Origin: Knoxdaviesia capensis
Taxonomy: Eukaryota; Ascomycota; Sordariomycetes; Microascales; Gondwanamycetaceae
Reading direction: 5' to 3'
NCBI GenBank assembly: GCA_001510575.1
Contig: LNGK01000003.1
Location: forward strand, 1,987,741-2,051,740
Length of the DNA stretch: 64,000 nucleotides
Made by a program: the position numbers and the translations under genes. The notes under the pieces were generated by a model, which was not told the DNA's origin, did not search any database, and saw nothing but the letters and a program-made list of their open reading frames with translations. Shown in pieces: positions 55,391-64,000 of the stretch. Position 1 is the stretch's first letter. The number at the start of each line of letters is the position of its first letter.

Positions 55391-56212
55391 ATGGCTTCTC
55401 TCGCCCGTTCCGGCCTGCGGTCGGCCACCCTTGCCGTGGCGCCGGCGCCCCGGTTTGTTCTCGTGCCGAAGCCGTTCCAGCTCGCCCGTGCTACCGCCTT
55501 CTCGACCTCCAGCCGGAGGAATCTGCTGCCTCCTGGACCTCGTATGTTTCCGTGTCTCCTTTGTCCGAGCCCTCGGAGGTGTTCTGGTGGCTGCTGAGCC
55601 ATAGCCGAACAGCTCTGGGGGTGGAGCTGCGCGCATGTGCTTTCGTGCGCCCACCCGTAACAAGCATGCAGAATCGTTCTCGATTGCTAACCGTTTGCTT
55701 CTTTTCTGCCTGCTATACAGAGGTTATCGAGGGATCTGGTACGACAACACTTCCTTCCGCTTCCTGGACGTTTTCGTCGTCCAATTCCCCCCCGCGAGTG
55801 GCACATGTCACCGTTCCGTCGCTCCGAATGCTTCTAACACAGCTCCTTTCCACCCACAGTCAACGATGCCGTCAAGGTCCCCGACCCGAGCCCGGCGCAC
55901 GGCTCGTACCACTGGACCTTTGAGCGTCTCCTCGCCGCCGGTCTCGTCCCGCTGACCTTTGCGCCGTTCGTCTCCGGCTCGCTGAACCCGACCAGCGACG
56001 CCATCCTCTGCTCGCTCCTCCTGGTGCACTCGCACATGGGCTTCGGCACCATGATCACCGATTACATCCCCAAGCGCCAACACCCCACCGCCCGGAAGCT
56101 GTTCTCGTGGCTGCTGAACGCTGCCACCCTCGTCGTCGGCGCCGGGCTGTACGAGTTCGAGACCAACGATGTCGGTATCACCGAGACCATCAAGCGCATG
56201 TGGAAGGCGTAG
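55391..56212 (+). CDS. sdh4: Succinate dehydrogenase membrane anchor subunit CybS (Sdh4)
   Basis: Exons 55391-55541, 55721-55738 (only 18 nt) and 55860-56212 give 173 residues; introns are 179 and 121 nt. The micro-exon is bounded by AG and GT, keeps frame exactly and encodes VIEGS, linking PPGP to VNDAVKVPDPSPAHGSYHW, the usual start of the mature protein. Residues 1-45 are an Arg/Ser-rich mitochondrial presequence. Three membrane helices lie at about 78-98, 102-120 and 135-155. The HSHMGFGTMITDY block (113-125) holds the probable heme b His and the Asp-Tyr pair used in ubiquinone binding. Sdh4 anchors complex II in the inner membrane. Divergent from the mitochondrial TyrRS gene. Confidence 0.95.
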
Positions 56213-57384
56213 ACGATGTCAACCACCTTTGATGTCGGCTTTGTCTCGGTTCGAGGGAACGTGAAAGTTTTTTAGCCGCACAATAGAGGCTATCTCTTGT
56301 GTGTCACTTGTCCAATTATTTGGAAATCTATTGGGATCTTGTTTTCTGCTCTTTTTTTCTCCTTTTCAGGAGACGTCCAACGGTCTGGACAACATCGAAA
56401 TGGAACAAAATGTATCTGACGGCCAGCCTGTCTCCAGCAATCTCAGCGAGACAAAGGCATTCTTTTTTTTATCAGGCCATGTGTGTTAGTTGGTGGGCGC
56501 AGGAGACCCTCACCGGGTGGAACCCGCTGTACAGTTCTAAACTATCTTAGACGTTATATCTTCTTTCCTTGCTTCGGTAGAGAATTTGCTTTTGGTTTTC
56601 TTCATATCCTGGCTCGGTGCCCATGTTCCCCTCGTGGTAATGAAGCGACCTTGTGTCAGTCGAGGCGTTCGAAGCCCAAATATCTCAAATGCACCCATGG
56701 CGTTTGTCCTAGACATCAGACGTTCACCCACCGAACATGCATATACCTTGGAAGCCGATATTTGTCCTCATTCAGTGGACTTGCACTCGGAAGCCGATAA
56801 CGAAGCAAGCACGTGTCAGCCAGGATGTTCCCGGTCCACCCGCGTAGACAATCACTTCCACAACTGACAAGAGCACTATGTATGTCCGGATATCAGGTCA
56901 CCGCAACAGGCAGCTGCCAGTGACTTCGATCCTCAGGTATATGGCAGCTATCAGTTCTGTTGATGCACTTCATGCGGTCTGCTATACTCGGTGCACCTGT
57001 GGCCAAGTCTCGAGGTTATACCCTAACTCATGAATTCCCATCACGTGACGCTCTCGTCTCCATTCTTTTGCCCCCTGATCAAACATGTCCACGTACTCAC
57101 GAAACAAACGAACCAAAGGCGAATTGCAGTTAATTGACCCTAGATCGCAACGCAAGCATTACCGAAATCCACTCTTTCTCATTCTTTGAACTCCCGAAAA
57201 GAAACAAAACAAAACAGATCACCGCGAACCCTACCAAACTCACGGCGCATTCATTCATTTACACCAGTTATCTCTTTCGGCGTGCGAAGACCCCGACCAG
57301 CGCAACCGAATTGTATCCTTCGATATACATATATATATATACTCGGCTTTTCCTCCGTATGCGCCGCAGGTGCACGGTGGCCGA
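56213..57384. other. Intergenic, sdh4 / PX gene
   Basis: 1.2 kb without a supportable gene. A TATATATATATA stretch at about 57330-57342 lies roughly 45-55 bp before the PX start. CACGTGAC near 57042. Confidence 0.55.
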
Positions 57385-58314
57385 ATGAGCTCGGCATCCT
57401 CCGTCCCCCCAGCGACCGGGCCGCCGACGTCGCCGCTGCGGCAGCTGCTAGCGCGGGACGAGCGGCTGAAGAGCGGCGGCACGCGGTCGAGCATTGAAGA
57501 GGTGCTTTCCGACGATAGTGTGCGCAGCAGCGACGACTTCCTGTTCGACGACGAGTACGACGACGACGACCGCGCCACGGCGTCGACCGCGTCGGTGGCG
57601 TCCCCGCCGGGCGGGCGGTCGCCGCGCCGCGCACACGTGCCGGTGTTCTGGCTGAACTCCGGCGGCAGCGGCGCGAGTGCTGCTGCGGGTGCCGGCGGTG
57701 CGGGCGGCGCGCGGTGCGCGGCCGGCGACGATGGCGGCGGCGACGGGGCGGTGGCGCCCGGCGCGATCACCATGCAGGACAACGAGGCCGACGGGGCGCG
57801 CGCGGGGGCGTCGTGGGCGCGCCGCGTCGATGTGACCGACTGGGTCGTCGTCAACGGCAGTGTGGGCAACATCGGGGCGTTTGTGGTGTGGAACATCCGC
57901 GTGGAGACGCTCAACGTACGTGGGCCCGGCCGGGTCTTCCCCCCCTCTGGAGTGCGGAGACTAACAGCATTTGCCTTGACAACCACCACAGGGAAGTTTC
58001 ATGGACATCCGGAAGCGATACTCCGAGTTCGACGACTTCCGCCGGAAGCTTGTCCGCGCGTTTCCGTACAGCGAGGCTGCGGTGCCGGCGCTGCCCCCGA
58101 AGAGCGTGATATCCAAGTTCCGGCCGACGTTTCTGGAGAGCCGGCGGGCGGGCTTGCAGTATTTCCTTAAGTACGTGTTGTTCCTTTTTTCCCCGGTCCT
58201 TCCGTTCTCTCCCATGGGGCAACCTGCTAACGCACGCGTCTCTGCTCCAGTTGTATTCTACTGAACCCCGACTTCTCAGGGTCTCCGGTGCTGAAGGCGT
58301 TTCTCTTTTCCTAG
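57385..58314 (+). CDS. PX-domain protein, Ypt35-like
   Basis: Exons 57385-57915, 57992-58170 and 58251-58314 give 257 residues; introns are 76 and 80 nt. The final exon encodes only 20 residues. Residues about 1-130 are disordered, with an acidic run (DDEYDDDDR, about 59-67) and Gly/Ala-rich stretches. The PX domain occupies about 145-255: WVVVNGSVGNIGAFVVWNIRVET, then the Arg-Tyr phosphoinositide motif RKRYSEFDDFRRKL (about 182-195), LPPKSVISKF (proline loop) and LNCILLNPDFSGSPVLKAFLF. The architecture, a single C-terminal PX and short length, matches yeast Ypt35, an endosomal/vacuolar PI3P-binding adaptor that recruits Vps13; orthology is inferred. IQM-like gene follows in the same direction. 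Confidence 0.9.
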
Positions 58315-59562
58315 GCAGCGGATGGCTCTGACTGACCGCGGGCCTCGTCGGTTTTCCGTTCTCTTCTGCTTCTTGTCTTATTTTTTTTGCATCTTCTTCC
58401 AGTCTTCTTGTCTTGCATCTTTGTCTTGCAACACCAGCTTTTTCTTTCCAGCGTTTGGGAAGTCTCTCCTAGGAGACTCATGAGAGCCAAAGCTGGACAT
58501 CTTAATGATAATGTCTGAAACGAACACACACACCTGCATACATACATCGCCATCTCCTTGGGTTTTCCATCAGTTCTCAGATTTCCGGGGCGGGCTCAAC
58601 AAAATTGGTATACGTGGGGCCGCTTGCTGTCCACGGTACAGAGACCGCCACTGTGGGCTCTGCTTCGTCTCGCCCAACAAAATAAAAACATTCTCTTTTT
58701 TCTCCCGCTAGATATATATATACGGGGAGGCAGCGAATAACAAAACACGTTTTTCTTTTGCTACGGGGGGTCCATTCCCAATCTGTAACACCTGTCGTTT
58801 CGAGATGTTCCGCCGTCAAAGGCTAAAGTGGGGATTGCTTCAACGCCTTAGGGTTAGGGTCGGGGCGACTGGCCTGCCGTGATGCGCACGGTGCATCGCG
58901 TGCCGGTTACCCGGTTATTTCCAGGGGGCAGCGAATAGGGCCCAGTGGTCTTCGCCACAGCGGGAGTACGACGACATGAACACGACAGCCGATAATCGCC
59001 GGGAGGGGGCTGTTCACAACTGTAAAAGCTGATGTTCACTTGGGCGATGGCCCTGTCCTCGCCGCCTAAACGAAATCATCCGACGTCACCAATGGGGAAA
59101 AGTGCGGAGCCTTTTGGCCTGGGTGGGATCTTTTTCTTTTTTCTTTTTTTGTTGGAGGGCTTGCTCGGGTTTACAGCGACGGACACTTATCTCTTCAGTC
59201 CCGACCAGTCGCCAGACGGCATGTTCCTTTTTTGGGTTCGGAGGAATTTATAAGGAGATATCTTCAGCTGATTCATCTTGCTGTCGTCTTTTCGTGTCTT
59301 CCCCTCTTCCTGGTCGCATATCTCTCCGTCAGGGTCTTTCCTCCTCCTCTCTTATTTCTGTCTCGATGAATCCCGCTCGATAGCAGCTATTTAATCTGGC
59401 ACTCAGAGAGAGTTTCTCTACAGAACTCGGAAGCCCACCTCCTACGTCTATATATACCCCGAAACCCGGATCACGAGATTTTTCCCCGACTGTTGGGACA
59501 TTTTTTTATTTTTATTTTTTATTTTTTGGCGAGGTCAACCCAACCCATCTTCCTCTCGCAAG
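58315..59562. other. Intergenic, PX gene / IQM-like gene
   Basis: 1.25 kb with no supportable gene. A telobox lies at 58848-58860. TATATATAC at 59449-59457 is about 110 bp before the IQM-like start and is its likely TATA box. Confidence 0.55.
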
Positions 59563-61464
59563 ATGACTCCACCTGTCGATCCCGCCCCGACCCCGCCGGA
59601 CGCCCCGACTGCCGCGATACCGGCGCCCGAGGCCGGCGGGGCTCCGCTCTCACCGCAACGGTCGCCCACCGCCCACGAGCAGTACCTCGAGTCGCTCGTA
59701 GTGCCGACGGCCGAAGAGTTCGCCCGCATCGCCCACATCCAGGAGCAGCACGAGAAGGACGCCCGCCAGCAACAACACCAGCAAGCCTCCCGGCGCCTCT
59801 CCAAGAGCGTGTCGGCGGAGGTGCCGGGCGTGTCGTCCGGCGGGCTTGCGTCCGTGTTGTCGCCGCGGCGCTACGGCGACAGCGCCACGCTGGCCGCGCG
59901 CATCATCCAGCGCACATACCGCGGGTACCGTGTGCGGCGGGAACTGACCGGATTGAGCCTGAACGCCAGCTCGCGGTGGGTTGACGCCGTGCACGAAGTC
60001 CAGTTCCGGAACCGCATGATGCCGCGCGCCCGCGGGTCGCAGGCCACGGGGACGTCGTTCTCGCTGTCCTCGGGATCCCAGATTGGAGGCCTCCTCAGCG
60101 AGTCTTCCACGCTTAGCGACGACAGCCGCGCCGGCCGACCGACGGCCGCGCGCGAAGTGTGGAAGAAGGCCAGCATGGTGCTGTGGCGGGCCAGCGGCGA
60201 CATCGACTCGGACTCTAGCTCTTCGTCTTCCTCATCCTCGCCGTCGTCGTCGTCGTCGGTCTCCTCGTCGTCGGGCACCCCGGGCGTGCTTGAGAAGCTA
60301 AAGAAGGAGGGGAAGAGCAAGAAAGCCAGCGCGAAGCACCAGGCCGCCAAGCACGTGGCCAGGGAGGCGCGCCGCCGCCAGGCGCGCATGATGGGCGTGC
60401 AGTACTTCCTGGAGATGGTCGACCTGAAGCACCGCTACGGCGGGAACCTGCAGCTGTACCACGACGAGTGGAAGAAGGACGAGCTGACGCACGAGAACTT
60501 CTTCTACTGGCTCGACTACGGCGCCGGCCGCAACCTCAGTCTGGCGGCCTGTCCGCGCGACCGGCTCGAGAAGGAGCAGGTGCGCTACCTGTCCCGCGAG
60601 GAGCGCCAGTACTACCTTGTCACCGTCGATCCGGCCGGCCGGCTCTGCTGGGCGAAGAACGGCGAGCGCATCGACACCACCCCGGCGTACCGCGACAGCA
60701 TGGTCGGAATCGTGCCGGTCGACGACTCGGCGCCCGAGTACCGCCCCCCGAGCCGGAGCAGCTGGGATGTGAGCGAGAGCGATGCCGACACGGTGGTGAG
60801 TTTCGGTTCACGCTCTGACGGTGCCGGAAGTCACCACGGCTCCGACGAGACTTCCGAAGCCGCCCACCGCACCCGCTCGATCGACTCCGCCCTGGAGGAC
60901 ATGCCGACTCCCACCCCGGGAGCGCCAGGGACAGCGGCGCCGATGGGCTCCGCACCCGAAGCCGCGAAGCCGGCCCCCGAATCCACAACCCCCAAGCACT
61001 CGCTCCCGGTGACCAACCACCTGTCGACCACGGTGATCCTGCAGAAGCTGATGCGCAAGTCGATCCGCGGCAACACGTGGATCTTCGTCGCCGACACCAG
61101 CTTCCGGCTGTACGTCGGCATCAAGACGGCCGGCACCTTCCAGCACTCGTCGTTCCTGCAGGGCGCGCGCATCTCGGCCGCCGGCCTCATCCAGATCAAG
61201 CACGGCCGCATCGTGTCGCTGAGCCCGCTGAGCGGCCACTACCGCCCGCCGGCGTCCAACTTCCGCGCGTTTCTGCGCAATCTGCGCGAGGCCGGCGTCG
61301 ATATGTCGCACTTGCGCGTGTCCAAGGCGTATATCGTGCTCAGTGGCATGGAGTTCTACGTCGAGACGAAGAAGAAGGGCAAGAAGCTGGCGGATAAAAT
61401 CAAGTTGCCGCATCGGCGGAAAGAGTCGACGGCGTCAGTCAAATCGGTGGGCTCGCCGAAGTAG
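59563..61464 (+). CDS. IQ-motif protein similar to the IQM family (predicted calmodulin-binding)
   Basis: An intronless 633-residue frame from ATG 59563. The first 30 residues are Pro/Ala-rich. An IQ motif lies at 111-130 (AARIIQRTYRGYRVRRELTG), the calmodulin-binding consensus. A Ser run (about 222-243) and a Lys/Arg-rich segment (about 250-275) follow. The core has FLEMVDLKHRYGGNLQLYHDEWKK and NFFYWLDYGAG (about 285-320), DRLEKEQVRYLSREERQYYLV (about 332-352), and near the C-terminus WIFVADTSFRLYVGIKTAG and HSSFLQGARISAAGLI (about 505-545), then HGRIVSLSPLSGHYRP. This order (IQ motif, then a 'YLSREER'-type block, then an 'FQHSSFLAG'-type block) is that of plant IQM proteins and their fungal relatives. 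Biochemical function in fungi is unknown. The tail is Lys-rich. Confidence 0.88.
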   Translation: MTPPVDPAPTPPDAPTAAIPAPEAGGAPLSPQRSPTAHEQYLESLVVPTAEEFARIAHIQEQHEKDARQQQHQQASRRLSKSVSAEVPGVSSGGLASVLSPRRYGDSATLAARIIQRTYRGYRVRRELTGLSLNASSRWVDAVHEVQFRNRMMPRARGSQATGTSFSLSSGSQIGGLLSESSTLSDDSRAGRPTAAREVWKKASMVLWRASGDIDSDSSSSSSSSSPSSSSSVSSSSGTPGVLEKLKKEGKSKKASAKHQAAKHVAREARRRQARMMGVQYFLEMVDLKHRYGGNLQLYHDEWKKDELTHENFFYWLDYGAGRNLSLAACPRDRLEKEQVRYLSREERQYYLVTVDPAGRLCWAKNGERIDTTPAYRDSMVGIVPVDDSAPEYRPPSRSSWDVSESDADTVVSFGSRSDGAGSHHGSDETSEAAHRTRSIDSALEDMPTPTPGAPGTAAPMGSAPEAAKPAPESTTPKHSLPVTNHLSTTVILQKLMRKSIRGNTWIFVADTSFRLYVGIKTAGTFQHSSFLQGARISAAGLIQIKHGRIVSLSPLSGHYRPPASNFRAFLRNLREAGVDMSHLRVSKAYIVLSGMEFYVETKKKGKKLADKIKLPHRRKESTASVKSVGSPK

Positions 61465-61700
61465 CACGGGAATGCAGTTTTTCTCTTTTTTGACAACACG
61501 ATACCATCACAGATAGATGACGCAATTGCGCAGTTGATAGCATTGATACCCTTAGGCTTGATACGCTTGCTGTTTCTTAATAAACAACCTTCCATCCATC
61601 AACAGTGCCCCGTGACCCGCTTGAAGCCATCGACGGATGACTCAACCTATCTATCTTATCAACAGAGCCCTACTCTTTGACTCACAACCGTGGCAGAGAC

Positions 61701-61742
<42 letters not shown>

Positions 61743-61807
61743 TTCCTTCTTCGCCAGCTTGGACCAGCCAAACACAGCAATGAAAAAAACAAGGACATGG
61801 ATCCATT
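61465..61807. other. Convergent intergenic region, IQM-like gene / U2 snRNA
   Basis: 3' UTR of the IQM-like gene and the U2 downstream region, including the long CA run (61702-61740). Nothing else seen. Confidence 0.6.
61702..61740 (+). repeat. (CA)n microsatellite downstream of U2 snRNA
   Basis: About nineteen uninterrupted CA units, starting about 70 bp beyond the predicted U2 3' end. Confidence 0.97.
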
Positions 61808-62084
61808 CGCGTCTCCCGGAGGCAGTGTAATACCGGGGACACGGTGGGATGAGACATGAGCAAGCCCAGCGGCCTCTTCCCGAGCGCCAAAAATAAGTAT
61901 AATCACGATTGTTTTCCTTAGAAAACTTTCAGAGATTAAACTGAAAAGAACAGATACTACACTTGATCTTAGCCAAAACTGTAGTAGAGAGAAGAGAGAT
62001 GTCCAGTCAGTATTGAGGATTCCCATGTCCAAGAATCGAGTTGTTGAGAATGTAGGGGGTGGATTGCTTACGGCAAAGAGAGCT
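61808..62084 (-). ncRNA. U2: U2 spliceosomal snRNA, interrupted by an mRNA-type intron
   Basis: Mature RNA: exon 1 62084-62072 (13 nt) and exon 2 61978 to about 61808, about 184 nt after splicing; both ends are estimates. Exon 2 carries the diagnostic elements in order: GGCTAAGATCAAG, the branch-point recognition region GTGTAGTATCTGTTC, stem-loop IIa (TTTTCAG/CTGAAAG), IIb (GTTTTC-TAAG-GAAAAC), an Sm site (ATTTTTGG) and stem-loop IV (CCCGG...CCGGG, loop TATTACACTGCCT, 61814-61839). Exon 1 supplies AGCTCTCTTTGCC. Joined, CTTTGCC pairs with GGCTAAG across TTTT to form stem-loop I (one U-U mismatch), as in other yeasts. The 93-nt intron (61979-62071) has donor GTAAGC, branch CTGAC (62010-62006) and acceptor CTACAG. 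A TATAAATA box is at 62148-62141. U2 pairs with intron branch sites in the nucleus. Confidence 0.96.
61979..62071 (-). other. Spliceosomal-type intron inside U2 snRNA stem-loop I
   Basis: 93 nt, GTAAGC...CTGAC...TCTCTCTACTACAG on the minus strand. The branch A is about 28 nt before the acceptor, with a pyrimidine tract between. All features equal those of protein-gene introns in this window. Confidence 0.9.
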
Positions 62085-62939
62085 AAAGAAAAAAGAAAAG
62101 AAGAAGAAAAAATTTGGAAGAAGGCCGGAGGAAAGGCATGTATTTATACCCGGGAAAAGCGGTGAAGCCCGTGCACAATCACTCCCGCGGCAGAATCCGC
62201 AGCCAATCGAAAATCTGCTTTCTGCCACTGCCCCAAGCCTGAAATTCGGTCACCGCCAATTAATTCACAGCCCACCGCACCTTCCTTAGGCACCAACGGT
62301 GGGACCTGCCCAGTGAACCATGTCAGTGAAACCCACTGTACCTTCCCGTCTTCACCGCTACATTGCTCCTTCCCTGCCCGGAACACTGGCTGGTGGGCCA
62401 AATTGATAGGGGTCTTTCCAGTGGCCATTTGACACAACTTGCTCCTGACAATATCTAGAAGCCACCAGCAAAGCAGCGTTTGTATGGGCAAATTTTCATC
62501 TGGAAGCCAGCATCACCACTTCACCCCAGCCTACGATCTTGAGACCGAATATTCTATATGTATCGTATGTATGTATTTGATCGGTACCGCTATAACCAAT
62601 CTCGGTAGGTATGAAGCACCATTCCAGTTCTCAGCTCCTGAAGAAACACCCGTGTTAAAAGACAATATCTATCACCATGTAAAATCGCTACACAGAAGGA
62701 GCGTGAGTCAGACGCTGAGCACCAAGGCAGAGTCACCCAAGCAGAAAAGAACGGAGCGAAGAACGCGGAGAGAGAAGAACAGATACAATGGAAAAGAGAG
62801 AGATATGTACGCCAGACCCAAGAAGTTCCTCGGTTTGATCCGAGGGGAGAACGAAAGAAAAAGGGGGGAAAAATGCTTCATCATCATCACAACACAGACC
62901 GCCGCACCCAACCCTCCCGACTTTGGAGCTTTCCCGTGC
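62085..62939. other. Intergenic, U2 snRNA / hrd3
   Basis: U2 promoter and the hrd3 3' region. Nothing else supportable; a + frame running from here into hrd3 is antisense to the real gene. Confidence 0.6.
62141..62148 (-). promoter_or_regulatory. TATA box of the U2 snRNA gene
   Basis: TATAAATA on the minus strand, about 60 nt upstream of the predicted 5' end of U2, within range for fungal Pol II snRNA genes. Confidence 0.6.
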
Positions 62940-64000
62940 CTAGAATCCAATCCCGCCGCCCCAGTGCACCTGGCCGGCCGCAACCCGCAGTCGCCGCGCC
63001 TGCTCCTCGTCCTCGTCGTCGGCCTGGCCGTTCTGGTGACGGTTCGCCGGCGGCCGGCCCTGAGCCGGCTGCGGCTGTTGGTGCTGCTGCTGCTGGGCAA
63101 CCTGCTGTCGCTGATGGCGATAGTACACAAGCGCCATAAGCATGATTCCAAAGCTGATCAGAAGGAGGCTATCCAGAAGGTCGCCTGGTGTGTAGTCGTC
63201 GTCCGCATGTACTGACATGTAGCTGCTGTCGCCGTCGTCGTCGTCGTAGGCCGATTCTTCATAGAACATGTCTTCCTGTATGAAGTTACTAATCCATTGA
63301 CTGAGGGACCATATCGTCTCGCGTTCTGGAGTGAGGGAGAGTGAAGGCGTTTGTTAGCTATTGCAATACATTGTGGTTGGTCACGTGCCCAGCCCCCTCA
63401 GTGGACAGGGACAACTTACTAGGCTCGCTTTGAATCGAGTGGACGGAGCCTCCTGTCAGGGTGTTCCACGCACTACGCAGCCGAAGCCGCAACAGACTCA
63501 ACGTGACGGGGAGGTAGGCCTCCTTGTTGACCTCGAGGGCCTGGTCATAGAACCGTTTGGCCAGGTGGAAGTCCTGCGTCAGCCCGACGCCGTTCTCGTG
63601 CATCCAGCCCAGATTCCACAGGGCCTGGGCGCTCTGCGAGTGGTCCGACGCGCCCTGGTAGCACTGCACCGCGTGCTGCAGGTCGACCTCGGCGCCGACA
63701 CCATGGAAGTAGTAGTCGCCCATTTTGACCATGGCGTCGACGTTGCCCTGACGGGACGACCGCGTCCAGTAGGCGAGCGCCAGCCACGGGTCGTTGAGCT
63801 GCTGGGACGGCCCCGACACCGACGACGGCGATGCCTGCTGGGGCCCGGTCGACGAAGCTGCCGACAGAGCGGGGGTGCTTAGCTTGATGCGGGATCGCGT
63901 CGGGTCGAGAAGGAACGCCACGTTGACTTGGCTGCGTTCGTAGCCTTGTTCGGCCATGACGATGTAGTGCAGCAGTGCCGTCTCCAGGTCGCCGTCCTCG
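62940..64000 (-). CDS. hrd3: HRD3/SEL1L-type ERAD ubiquitin-ligase subunit, C-terminal part
   Basis: The 5' part lies beyond the right edge. Visible exons: 64000-63420 and 63325-62940, intron 94 nt (GTAAGT donor, CTCCAG acceptor), giving about 321 C-terminal residues. Sel1-like (TPR-type) repeats are clear, for example the one with ALAYWTRSSRQGNVDAMVKMGDYYFHG and the one with ALWNLGWMHENGVGLTQDFHLAKRFYDQAL. A conserved ETIWSLSQWI segment follows, then one transmembrane helix (DLLDSLLLISFGIMLMALVYY) and a Gln/Pro-rich cytosolic tail. Hrd3 holds substrates and Yos9 in the ER lumen and stabilises the Hrd1 ligase; EDEM/Mnl1 in this window works in the same pathway. Other Sel1 proteins are possible, but the single C-terminal anchor favours Hrd3. 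Confidence 0.88.

Noticed and set aside
61808..62000. U2 snRNA read as colinear with its 5' end near 62000
   Set aside because: The colinear 5' sequence (ATCTCTCTTC...CTACAG) cannot pair to form stem-loop I and looks like a pyrimidine tract plus 3' splice site; the spliced model explains it better.
62439..63215. Long + open frame of 258 codons
   Set aside because: Its second half is exactly antisense to the Hrd3 C-terminal exon, and its first half has no domain or codon bias.

Overview
The window is nuclear DNA from a filamentous ascomycete (Pezizomycotina). Evidence: short introns (58-270 nt, GTANGT donors, CTAAC/CTGAC-type branch sites), strongly G/C-biased third codon positions, pyrimidine-rich leaders, TTAGGG-type telobox motifs, and a gene set typical of the group (Zn2Cys6 regulator, CYT-18-type mitochondrial tyrosyl-tRNA synthetase, necrosis-inducing NLP, Hce2 and BAS2-type secreted proteins). 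No CRISPR, operon, tRNA, rRNA or intact transposon was seen. The species cannot be named from this sequence.

Layout. 0-8 kb: left-edge gene (-), aldehyde dehydrogenase (+), Hce2-type secreted protein (+), peroxin PEX2 (-), BAS2-like secreted protein (-, apparently frameshifted). 8-23 kb: gene-poor, holding only a Zn2Cys6 transcription factor (+, 10.9-13.4 kb) and then 9.5 kb with no supportable gene. 22.9-33 kb: Myb/SANT-like nuclear protein (+), EDEM/Mnl1 alpha-mannosidase-like ERAD factor (+), adenine phosphoribosyltransferase (-). 33-39.6 kb: gene-poor tract with an old diverged duplication, then an NLP gene (+). 39.6-46.1 kb: gene-poor tract, then a multipass membrane protein (-). 48.5-64 kb: denser housekeeping block with ubiquilin Dsk2 (+), Npr2 (+), mitochondrial TyrRS (-) divergent from succinate dehydrogenase subunit Sdh4 (+), a PX-domain protein (+), an IQM-like IQ-motif protein (+), U2 snRNA (-) and the C-terminal part of Hrd3 (-, cut by the right edge).

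The standout is the U2 snRNA gene. Its 5' stem-loop I is interrupted by a 93-nt mRNA-type intron (donor GTAAGC, branch CTGAC, acceptor CTACAG). The contiguous DNA cannot form stem-loop I, whereas the spliced form restores it and a yeast-like U2 5' end. The spliceosome would thus need U2 to make U2.

Functional links: Mnl1 and Hrd3 are both ER-associated degradation factors and Dsk2 is a proteasome shuttle. Sdh4 and mitochondrial TyrRS share one divergent promoter. Hce2, BAS2-like and NLP genes are three predicted secreted effector-type proteins, each beside a gene-poor stretch.
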